Assembly (NCBI GenBank): GCA_034436045.1
Contig: DAOTVZ010000309.1
Coordinates: 1-5,234, forward strand
DNA from: H111-94 sp034436045
Lineage (GTDB): Bacteria > Chloroflexota > Ktedonobacteria > Ktedonobacterales > Ktedonobacteraceae
Reading direction: 5' to 3'
DNA: 5,234 nucleotides
A model generated the notes under the pieces. That model saw only the letters and a program-made list of their open reading frames with translations. It did not search any database and was not told where the DNA came from. The position numbers and the translations under genes were made by a program. Positions 1-5,234 of the stretch are shown here, piece after piece (the stretch's first letter is position 1; the number at the start of each line of letters is the position of its first letter).

Positions 1-1128
1 ACTGCTCAGCCGCGCGGACATCTCTTGCAATCCTACGAGTGGGGCGAACTGAATAAATACCTCGGCGGGCGTATCTATCGCCTGGGCGCGCTGGAGCAGG
101 GGCAACTGATCGGCAGCATGCAGCTCGCAGTTGCTCCCGTGCCGTTGCCCGCCGCTGTCCCCGGTCTGCATCTCAACTGGCTCTACAGCGCTCGCGGCCC
201 GACGGTCGTGTCGCCCGACTCACCGGCTTTGCCCGCGCTGATCAATCATGCTCATCAGATCGCGCACAAGGAACATAGCGTGGTGCTGCGCGTCGAGCCA
301 AATATAGCGGACGATGATCCGCGTCTGGACGAATGGCTGGCGGCCTATCGAGGATTGGGCTTTCAAAACAATCCCATCGCCGTGCATGGACGCCGTAGCT
401 GGGTGCTGGATATTCGTCCCAGCGCCGAACAATTGCTGGCGAACTTTAAAATGACGTGGCGACAGAACGTGCGCGTGGCCGAGCGCAAGGGCGTCGTCAT
501 CCGTGAAGCCAACAGCGAGGCCGATTTCGACACCTACTATGATCTGCTCAAGCTCACCAGCGAACGTGACGATTTCTTTATTCACGGTAAGGATTACCAT
601 CAAGAGATTCTGCGCCACTTCGCCAGCAAGGGCGATGCCGTTCTCTACCTTGCCGAACACGAGGGCGAGGCTATCGCGGCCAAGATGCTGATTCGCTTCG
701 GCGACTGGTGCTGGGATATGTTCGGGGCCTCATCGAACCACAAGCGCAACCTTAAGCCGACCTACCTGCTGCAATATCGCTGCATTCTATGGGCCAAAGA
801 GCGCGGTTGTAGCTACTTCGATTTTCGCACTATCCCCGAAGTACTGGAGCCGGGCGAGGAGATGTGGGGCGTATACGAATACAAGAAAGGTTTCGGTGGC
901 TTCTCGCGCTTGAACATGCCCACGCAGGATTACGTGTATCGTCCATTGATCTATAGTGGGTGGCGTAAACTGGTCGAGCTGCGGCGGGCCAGACGCCACG
1001 AGGAACGCAGGAAAGTGGAGATGGAACGCACCGCGCGCGGCAAAAACGGCAACGTGTCGGCAGAGACAAAGAGTGCGAAAAGTGAGAACCGTGAGTCGGC
1101 GCAGCAGGCCGAGAAGGTTGAGCGATAA
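1..1128 (+). CDS. FemA/FemB/FemX-family peptidoglycan bridge aminoacyltransferase, copy 1 (5' partial)
   Basis: Fem enzymes transfer amino acids from aminoacyl-tRNA to the side chain of the stem-peptide diamino acid in peptidoglycan precursors; they act in the cytoplasm at the membrane. The frame is open to base 1. A TTG at 25 is not the likely start: it sits just before QSYEWGEL, which in the downstream paralogue is at residues 26-33, so about 16 residues lie outside the window. Counting from base 25, family marks are QSYEWGEL (2-9), the basic segment KMTWRQNVRVAERKGV (142-157), GASSN..R (234-241), LLQ..CILWAKERGC (248-262), FDFRTIP (265-271) and WGVYEYKKGFGG (281-292). Lys287 should match the conserved Lys after an aromatic residue (Phe304-Lys305 in Weissella FemX), from memory and by eye. 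The single-copy GNAT-pair size without a long coiled-coil arm resembles FemX rather than staphylococcal FemA/B. Residues ~317-367 form a charged Arg/Glu/Lys tail absent from copy 2. The family is confident; amino acid and acceptor cannot be told. Confidence 0.9.
   Translation, partial: TAQPRGHLLQSYEWGELNKYLGGRIYRLGALEQGQLIGSMQLAVAPVPLPAAVPGLHLNWLYSARGPTVVSPDSPALPALINHAHQIAHKEHSVVLRVEPNIADDDPRLDEWLAAYRGLGFQNNPIAVHGRRSWVLDIRPSAEQLLANFKMTWRQNVRVAERKGVVIREANSEADFDTYYDLLKLTSERDDFFIHGKDYHQEILRHFASKGDAVLYLAEHEGEAIAAKMLIRFGDWCWDMFGASSNHKRNLKPTYLLQYRCILWAKERGCSYFDFRTIPEVLEPGEEMWGVYEYKKGFGGFSRLNMPTQDYVYRPLIYSGWRKLVELRRARRHEERRKVEMERTARGKNGNVSAETKSAKSENRESAQQAEKVER
28..51 (+). repeat. Direct repeat copy 1 within FemX-like gene 1
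   Basis: This 24-base stretch encoding QSYEWGEL matches bases 1206-1229 in the second Fem gene at 23 of 24 positions, including an 18-base identical run, TACGAGTGGGGCGAACTG. Synonymous positions are shared as well, unlike most of the two genes. It is part of the coding sequence, not a separate element. Confidence 0.85.
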
Positions 1129-1130
1129 TT

Positions 1131-2189
1131 ATGCAAGCACAGATCATTAGCGACCGTCAGCAGTGGAACGATTTTGTGGCCTCCTCTGTCTGCTGCAACA
1201 TCACACAATCTTACGAGTGGGGCGAACTGGCCGTGCATCTGCACGCCGAGCCGCTGCGCGTGGGCGTATTGGACGACGAGGGTCGGCTTTGCGCCGCCAT
1301 GCTAATCCTCATTTCGCGCGCACCCGTCATCCAGCAGACCTATTTCTACGCGCCGCGTGGCCCCGTTATCGACGATCCCGATTCACCCGCTCTGACCGTG
1401 CTACTCAACTTCGTGAAGGCCGAGGCACGCAGGCATCGCGCCTTCATGCTCAAGGTTGAGCCGAGCGTGTCGGACGGAGATATGCAGTGGCTGACGGCAC
1501 TGGCACGTCATGGCTTCCGCCGCAACCCCTACGCCATGCACATCCGTCACGAGTGGGTGCTGGACATCCGACCGGACGAGCAGGCCCTGCTGGCCGCCAT
1601 GAAGGAGAAGTGGCGCTATAACATTCGACTGGCCTCGCGCAAGGGCATCGTGGTACGGCGCGGCGACCTCTCCGATATCGACACCTTTTATAGCCTGTAC
1701 GAGGTCACGAGTGCGCGCGATCAGTTCTTCATTCACGACAAAGCCCACTATGCCGACGTACTGCGCCTGTACGGCCAGGACGACCGTGCGGCGCTGTTCC
1801 TGGCCGAATATCAGGGCAAGGCGGTGGCCGGCACCATCGTGCTGCGCCTGGGACATTGGAGCTGGTACATGTACGGTGCGTCCTCTAATGAAGAGCGCGA
1901 GCGCATGCCCAACCATCTTTTACAATGGACGGGGATACGCTGGGCCAGAGAACATGGCTGCTGGTACTACAACTTCCGGGGCATTCCCGATGTGTTGGAA
2001 GAGGGGCAGGAGCTATGGGGCGTCTATGTCTTCAAGCGCGGCTTCGGCGGCTTCCCCTTGCGCTCCCTGGAGACGCATGACCTGGTCTACCAGCCGCTCA
2101 TCTACGAAGCCTATCGCCGCTTGCTGGACGTGAAACGCTGGCGTGACGAACGCAAACGTCAGGCCGTTGCCGCTCCGGCGCGCGGCTAG
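1131..2189 (+). CDS. FemA/FemB/FemX-family peptidoglycan bridge aminoacyltransferase, copy 2
   Basis: A complete 352-residue paralogue of the upstream gene, with the same expected role of adding a cross-bridge residue from aminoacyl-tRNA to a peptidoglycan precursor. The ATG at 1131 is two bases after the preceding stop, and the roughly 25 residues before QSYEWGEL (26-33) fit the family's usual N-terminus. A GAGAAGG stretch at 1111-1117 is a distant, weak ribosome site, so translational coupling to copy 1 is likely. Motifs in order: EWVLDIRP (141-148), KWRYNIRLASRKGI (160-173), FFIHDK (199-204), WYMYGASSN (245-253), LLQWTGIRWAREHGC (263-277), YNFRGIPDVLE (280-290) and LWGVYVFKRGFGG (295-307), with Phe301-Lys302 at the position of the conserved Phe-Lys pair. 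It differs from copy 1 in having FRGIP where copy 1 has FRTIP, YNF for FDF, FK for YK, and a short tail. Such differences would suit two enzymes adding successive residues, but that is inference. Its length is close to Weissella FemX (about 335 residues). Confidence 0.93.
   Translation: MQAQIISDRQQWNDFVASSVCCNITQSYEWGELAVHLHAEPLRVGVLDDEGRLCAAMLILISRAPVIQQTYFYAPRGPVIDDPDSPALTVLLNFVKAEARRHRAFMLKVEPSVSDGDMQWLTALARHGFRRNPYAMHIRHEWVLDIRPDEQALLAAMKEKWRYNIRLASRKGIVVRRGDLSDIDTFYSLYEVTSARDQFFIHDKAHYADVLRLYGQDDRAALFLAEYQGKAVAGTIVLRLGHWSWYMYGASSNEERERMPNHLLQWTGIRWAREHGCWYYNFRGIPDVLEEGQELWGVYVFKRGFGGFPLRSLETHDLVYQPLIYEAYRRLLDVKRWRDERKRQAVAAPARG
1206..1229 (+). repeat. Direct repeat copy 2 within FemX-like gene 2
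   Basis: Partner of the repeat at 28-51, in the same reading frame and encoding the same eight residues; the single difference is C to T in the serine codon. The spacing between copies is 1178 bases, so exchange between them would remove one whole gene and leave one in-frame hybrid. Confidence 0.85.
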
Positions 2190-2210
2190 CCCGCCCCAAT
2201 ACCAGTTTCT

Positions 2211-2264
2211 TTAATACTCTGGTAACAGTTCCAGGTCGCGCAGTGTCCAGTGCAGCGTTTTCAT
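2211..2264 (-). pseudogene. Possible N-terminal scrap of an Uma2-family (DUF820) endonuclease-like gene
   Basis: Read on the - strand from ATG at 2264, this short frame encodes MKTLHWTLRDLELLPEY and then stops (TAA at 2213-2211). It is preceded by a purine-rich AGGGAAGGGA at about 2266-2275, a plausible ribosome site. Uma2-family proteins, common in cyanobacteria and Chloroflexota as large paralogous sets, typically begin with a short leader and a W(T/S)..DLE.LP motif followed by a Tyr-Glu and an Asp-Gly-Glu core. Here the first motif is present (W6-T7, D10-L11-E12, L14-P15) but the catalytic PD-(D/E)XK core is missing: sequence downstream runs into the end of the Fem gene. The likeliest reading is a truncated remnant. 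Alternatives are a functional tiny peptide or chance similarity; the match covers only about 12 residues and comes from memory. Confidence 0.4.
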
Positions 2265-2285
2265 AATCCCTTCCCTGTTTCTTTC

Positions 2286-2421
2286 GAGAATGTAGACGAA
2301 TTGGAGTTCAACGTCCCCCCCAGAACTGTTTGAAGCGGCGAAACAGGCGTTACGTGGTGAGGAAGGTGGTGTCGAATTTCTCGACATTTAGAGCTATGCC
2401 CGTGAAAACGGTTGGGAATGA
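2286..2421 (+). pseudogene. Decayed coding stretch, C-terminus of an unidentified protein
   Basis: On the + strand, bases 2286-2318 read ENVDELEFNVP in one frame. If one C is dropped from the run of seven C at 2315-2321, the reading continues as PELFEAAKQALRGEEG (from 2320) then GVEFLDI, a TAG stop at 2389-2391, and after it SYARENGWE ending at TGA 2419-2421. The composition (Glu, Leu, Ala, Lys-rich helix, acidic end) looks protein-like on both sides of each lesion, which suggests a small gene or gene end inactivated by a frameshift and a nonsense change. I do not recognise the family; small antitoxin-like or helix-rich accessory proteins can end this way, but that is only a guess. No ribosome site or start codon is evident upstream. 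It may also be chance, since the total is only about 43 codons. Confidence 0.3.
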
Positions 2422-2455
2422 CGGAATGTCAGTCGATAAGAAGTTGAGGTAGAAA

Positions 2456-2526
2456 CAGGTGTACCGCGTCCGCCCGCGTGGCTTCCCCGGCAGATCAATA
2501 CCCGCAACGCGGACGCGGTACACCTG
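2456..2526. repeat. Perfect 18-bp inverted repeat with 35-base loop, just after the A2M stop
   Basis: The left arm CAGGTGTACCGCGTCCGC (2456-2473) is the exact reverse complement of the right arm at 2509-2526, with 35 bases between. The right arm ends 3 bases beyond the A2M stop codon. As RNA this would form a very stable GC-rich stem in either direction. For transcripts of the - strand A2M gene it is followed by TTTCTACC, a short and imperfect T run, so it could serve as a terminator or 3' stabilising hairpin. No T run follows on the + strand. The long arms and the large, rather unstructured loop are unlike a compact intrinsic terminator and fit equally well a dispersed palindromic element inserted behind a gene. 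Confidence 0.85.
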
Positions 2527-2529
2527 CTC

Positions 2530-5234
2530 CTATTCCACCACTACTTGCAACAATCCCGGATTGCCGATCTGTTCCTCCTTGAACATGTTACGCACGATGA
2601 CGGCCCAGTGCTGCGCGGGGGTATTCCTCTGGCCCAGGCCGAACCAATCTAACGGACTGTTGCGCGTGACTTTCCCATCGGGCGGCGTGGTCGAGCCGAC
2701 GGCGGCGAGCGGGATGCGCAGTTCGTTCTTCTCGCAGAAGTCCATGCTGAAGCGTTTGACCTGACCGCCGCCCACCACGCGCGCCAGCGCATCAGGCAAG
2801 CAGACATGCACAAGCATCCCCGGCTCGTAGCGCGGCACACGCACCACGAGATCGAGCGCGTCACCGACCTTGAAACGCTGCTGCGCCTGCCCGTTCTTCT
2901 CCAGGCGCACTTCCACCGACACCTGGCTCTTGAACGCGCTCCAGCTCTCTGTAAATTCACTCGTGACCTGTACTGCAATGATTCCTTCATTACAACGCAG
3001 CGACTCTACCTTGCCCTCGTAGCTTAACGCTTCACGCAGGCCCATCTCCTGACCGTTGAGGATGACACGCCCGTTGCCACCGGTCGCAATCACTCCCGAC
3101 TGACGCAGTTCGAGCAGCAGCGAGAGGCAGGCCGCTGTATCGACTGTGCTGTAGAGCCGCCCCTCCTCATTGAGTTGCGCGGTCAGGTAGTTGGTGGCAG
3201 CGATGGCCAGGGCAAGATCGGTAGTATCGCGCATTGCCAGCAGAGCCGCCGCCGCATAGGCCGTCTCCTCGCGCGTCGAGACGGCCCCACCCAGCCACTG
3301 GTATGATGGTTGCCTGGGCGCGACCTCGACGAAGGTCTGCTCATTGCGCATCACCAGACGCGAACGTACATAGGCCGCCGCCTCCGCTTTCTGCTGCGCG
3401 CTGGACTGCGGCGCGATAATGACGCGGTAGGCATCATGGCAACTCTTGACCTGTTGGGGGGGATAATCGATGTCGTAGACCTTCGCAGCCTCGCGCGCCA
3501 TCTTATGAATATCGTCCAGCATCTCGCGTAACACACTGGAGCGGATGCCGGAACGCTCGGCAGTGGGTAACTTGAGCAGATGCCGGACGCCGCGCGGCGC
3601 GTAGTGCGTATCGGTTGTGCGCGAGCCGCCCTCTTCAGGTGGATAAAAGCTGAAGCCGTGCCCTGGCAGATACATACTCTTGAGCCGCCGATACCAGACC
3701 GGTATAGCCGCCTCATACTCCGCCGCCAGTTCGGCATTATCCTGGTTCGTGATATAGCCCGTATACATCGCCAGCACCTTCGTCGAGGTCTGCTCAATGC
3801 AGCCAAAAGGATATTTGACCGCGCCCTCGACCAGGAACTGGAAGGGCCGCTCCAGACCGGGGAGCGGACGCAGTTCTAATGCTTGCAACTCGCTCAGCGT
3901 CACCTCGTCGCCAGGGGTGAGCAGGCGCAAGCGACGCACGATATGGCGTAATTTCCCCGGCTCGGTAACGTAACGCTCGCTCACGTCGGTCTCACCGCTC
4001 TCCGCATCGCGCACGATAGCAGTAATTGCGCCGGGGCTAACGGGGAAGCGTAGTATTGTGCCGGATGCAACCCGTTCACCCTTCGCTACCGATGTGCCGT
4101 CCTCATGCAAGAGGGGTAGCAATTCGCCATCATGACGCACCTCAACCAGGGCCTGGCCGGAAGCTGCGCCCACATCGAGCCGTCCCAGCACGGGGTCGCC
4201 TGGGAAAACGAAGGGCGAGACGGTGAGTTCACCATAGACTGGCTGGCTGGCCTGAATGCTTGTCTCGGCGCGTTGCCAGTCCAGCGTCTCCGGCGAGATT
4301 GCGAAAGCCTCGACGCTATAGCGGGCCATGCCATCACCCAACCTGACCTCGACGCTGGCTTCTCCCTTTACCGGTATCAGCGCATTATAGATGATCTCCG
4401 GGAATTGCAGGCGCATTCTGCTCAGCATAGCTGTCGCGGTTTGTGTTGCTGTCGATAGAGCGCCACTGCTCTGCGCAGGCATTGTCGGCTCATTGATAAC
4501 GGTCGCATCGGTGGTCACTGGGGCTGCAATGGGCACGGCAGCAGTGGCGCTGACAGTGGCAAACGAGTCAGTATTGCCGCTTCTAAATGGCATCGAAGGC
4601 ATGTGCAGAGCAAAACGGGAACGCCCGCTAGCGGACTGAGGCGGCGCGCTACCAACCGCCGGTAGCGGTGACGGCATATCAAAAAGCATGGGCATGACAT
4701 CGGGCATGACATATGGCGCAAAGCGGAGCGCTTTAACGTTACTAAGCTGGCGTTCGACCACGCCAGTATATGAAACATGTGCCCACTCACTCAGGTTCTG
4801 CTTGATCGCCGCTGCCAGTTCCACTTGCGGATCGCTGGGAGTGATCAGGCGCTGATCTTTGACGATCAATTGCACCGGTACAACGCGCTCCGGCATATTC
4901 GTTTTCAGTGTGATATTGACGCGACTGCCCGGTCTGGCCTCATGAGGAGCCTCGCATTGCAGGCGTAATGAGGAAGGACGCAGCGCAGCGCACCAGCCCT
5001 CCCACGCCTTACCGCCGATGAACGCGCCCAGCAGCACAATCCCGTAAGGCGGGGGCACCGGCAAGCGAAACTGCTGGCCGCTCACAACCTGCTCGTAATA
5101 CTTCTCAACGCTAGTACGGTGAGAGGGATTGATGGTGACGATGCGTAGCGCCTCGATATCAGCACGCGCCGTTAGTTCGATCTCTTCGCCGATGACGCGC
5201 TGCACCAGTAGCGGTTCGGTATTGGCTCCGGCAG
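2530..5234 (-). CDS. Bacterial alpha-2-macroglobulin with thioester, C-terminal part (5' partial)
   Basis: A2M proteins trap proteases outside the membrane: cleavage of a bait segment triggers a shape change and exposes a thioester that binds the attacker. The frame is open to the right edge, so the N-terminal domains and any signal or lipobox are not visible; the GTG at 5205 is internal. Numbered from that codon, residues ~1-165 are macroglobulin-like beta domains (PGSRVNITLK 92-101, VQLIVKDQRL 111-120). Residues ~166-262 are a Pro/Ala/Ser/Thr/Met-rich bait-like segment. The A2M domain follows from ~264 (RLQFPE 265-270, ending near 440). The thioester domain (~440-735) has YPFGCIEQ, with Cys469 and Gln472, and helical-toroid repeats such as STVDTAACLSLLLELRQSG (686-704). 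A final beta domain (~736-891) ends AVIVRNMF..., like the usual C-terminus, so the 3' end looks intact. E. coli ECAM (YfhM) is the known thioester-type relative. Codon composition matches the neighbours. Confidence 0.93.
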   Translation of the reverse strand, partial: AGANTEPLLVQRVIGEEIELTARADIEALRIVTINPSHRTSVEKYYEQVVSGQQFRLPVPPPYGIVLLGAFIGGKAWEGWCAALRPSSLRLQCEAPHEARPGSRVNITLKTNMPERVVPVQLIVKDQRLITPSDPQVELAAAIKQNLSEWAHVSYTGVVERQLSNVKALRFAPYVMPDVMPMLFDMPSPLPAVGSAPPQSASGRSRFALHMPSMPFRSGNTDSFATVSATAAVPIAAPVTTDATVINEPTMPAQSSGALSTATQTATAMLSRMRLQFPEIIYNALIPVKGEASVEVRLGDGMARYSVEAFAISPETLDWQRAETSIQASQPVYGELTVSPFVFPGDPVLGRLDVGAASGQALVEVRHDGELLPLLHEDGTSVAKGERVASGTILRFPVSPGAITAIVRDAESGETDVSERYVTEPGKLRHIVRRLRLLTPGDEVTLSELQALELRPLPGLERPFQFLVEGAVKYPFGCIEQTSTKVLAMYTGYITNQDNAELAAEYEAAIPVWYRRLKSMYLPGHGFSFYPPEEGGSRTTDTHYAPRGVRHLLKLPTAERSGIRSSVLREMLDDIHKMAREAAKVYDIDYPPQQVKSCHDAYRVIIAPQSSAQQKAEAAAYVRSRLVMRNEQTFVEVAPRQPSYQWLGGAVSTREETAYAAAALLAMRDTTDLALAIAATNYLTAQLNEEGRLYSTVDTAACLSLLLELRQSGVIATGGNGRVILNGQEMGLREALSYEGKVESLRCNEGIIAVQVTSEFTESWSAFKSQVSVEVRLEKNGQAQQRFKVGDALDLVVRVPRYEPGMLVHVCLPDALARVVGGGQVKRFSMDFCEKNELRIPLAAVGSTTPPDGKVTRNSPLDWFGLGQRNTPAQHWAVIVRNMFKEEQIGNPGLLQVVVE
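3790..3804 (-). other. Thioester motif GCIEQ of the A2M protein
   Basis: The codons read Gly-Cys-Ile-Glu-Gln, matching the CxEQ thioester signature in which the Cys and Gln side chains form the internal bond. Because both are kept, this protein belongs to the protease-trapping type and not to the thioester-less YfaS type. The segment lies roughly 210-300 residues after the bait-like region, similar to the spacing in human A2M (bait near 690-728, thioester near 972). Confidence 0.92.
4420..4710 (-). other. Candidate bait region of the A2M protein
   Basis: Residues ~166-262 lack regular beta-domain pattern and are rich in Pro, Ala, Ser, Thr and Met, directly before the A2M domain, where bait regions lie in this family. 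Six Met-Pro pairs occur (167, 171, 177, 202, 205, 242). Possible trypsin-like cleavage points are the basic residues in SGRSRF (193-198), FRSG (207-210) and LSRMRL (261-266); the rest would suit elastase- or subtilisin-like enzymes. The first two Met-Pro pairs come from a tandem 12-base repeat at 4690-4713 (11 of 12 bases alike). Confidence 0.6.

Larger units (their letters stand above)
2190..2529. other. Convergent intergenic region with remnants and an inverted repeat
   Basis: This 340-base stretch separates the stop of the second Fem gene from the stop of the A2M gene on the other strand. It contains no intact gene of useful length. It holds a 17-codon - strand frame resembling an Uma2 start, a + strand decayed coding stretch, a small hairpin (TGTCGA at 2370-2375 pairing with TCGACA at 2381-2386, loop of five) and a large inverted repeat at 2456-2526. 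No classic terminator with a long T run follows the Fem genes. The mixture of scraps suggests a spot where insertions have been tolerated, as expected between convergent genes. Confidence 0.8.

Noticed and set aside
25..27. TTG as the true start of the first Fem gene
   Set aside because: The frame is open upstream to base 1 and the paralogue has 25 residues before the same motif, so the real start is outside the window.
220..660. 146-codon open frame on the - strand inside the first Fem gene
   Set aside because: Antisense shadow of conserved Fem coding sequence, with no family motif.
1401..1916. 171-codon open frame on the - strand inside the second Fem gene
   Set aside because: It lies wholly antisense to a well-supported gene; its protein shows no recognisable motif and is explained by GC-rich codon structure.
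2200..2224. Stem TACCAG/CTGGTA just after the Fem operon as a terminator
   Set aside because: Only 6 bp with a 13-base loop and no T run after it; too weak to call.
2459..2764. 101-codon + strand frame starting in the inverted repeat
   Set aside because: Most of it is antisense to the conserved A2M C-terminus, and its start lies within the repeat arm; no motif or ribosome site.
3351..3806. 151-codon - strand frame, very Arg-rich, overlapping the A2M gene in another frame
   Set aside because: The composition (Arg/Ser/Ala) is typical of an off-frame reading of GC-rich sequence, and the A2M frame carries the thioester motif here.
5203..5205. GTG as the start of the A2M protein
   Set aside because: The frame continues to the window edge and macroglobulin domains are missing from the front, so this is an internal valine.

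Overview
The window holds the ends of two convergent gene groups from a moderately GC-rich bacterium. On the + strand are two tandem genes of the FemA/FemB/FemX family, which are non-ribosomal peptidyltransferases of peptidoglycan cross-bridge synthesis. The first runs off the left edge and the second is complete. On the - strand is the C-terminal ~900 residues of a large bacterial alpha-2-macroglobulin (A2M) with an intact thioester motif; its N-terminus lies beyond the right edge. Single-domain FemX-like proteins in tandem, a thioester A2M and a possible Uma2-endonuclease scrap together suggest Chloroflexota, perhaps Ktedonobacteria. This is a guess from gene content; no marker gene is present.

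Layout: 1-1128 FemX-like protein 1 (5' partial); 1131-2189 FemX-like protein 2, two bases after the stop of the first, so very probably one operon; 2190-2529 a 340-base convergent intergenic region; 2530-5234 the A2M gene on the - strand (5' partial). The intergenic region is not empty. It carries a perfect 18-bp inverted repeat 3 bases beyond the A2M stop codon, a 17-codon - strand reading frame that looks like the start of an Uma2-family gene, and a + strand stretch that reads like a decayed protein C-terminus with a frameshift at a run of seven C and an in-frame stop.

Functionally, both sides concern the cell envelope. The Fem-like enzymes would act at the inner face of the membrane, adding amino acids to the stem peptide of peptidoglycan precursors. 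The A2M would act outside the membrane, trapping attacking proteases through a bait segment and a reactive thioester. The genes face each other, so they are not co-transcribed, and any functional link is only inferred from proximity. I see no RNA gene, CRISPR array or intact mobile element. No promoter of the main genes can be seen because both start outside the window. I found no convincing wholly new system. The most worthwhile leads are the intergenic inverted repeat, the gene remnants, and the unusual Met-Pro-rich bait segment.
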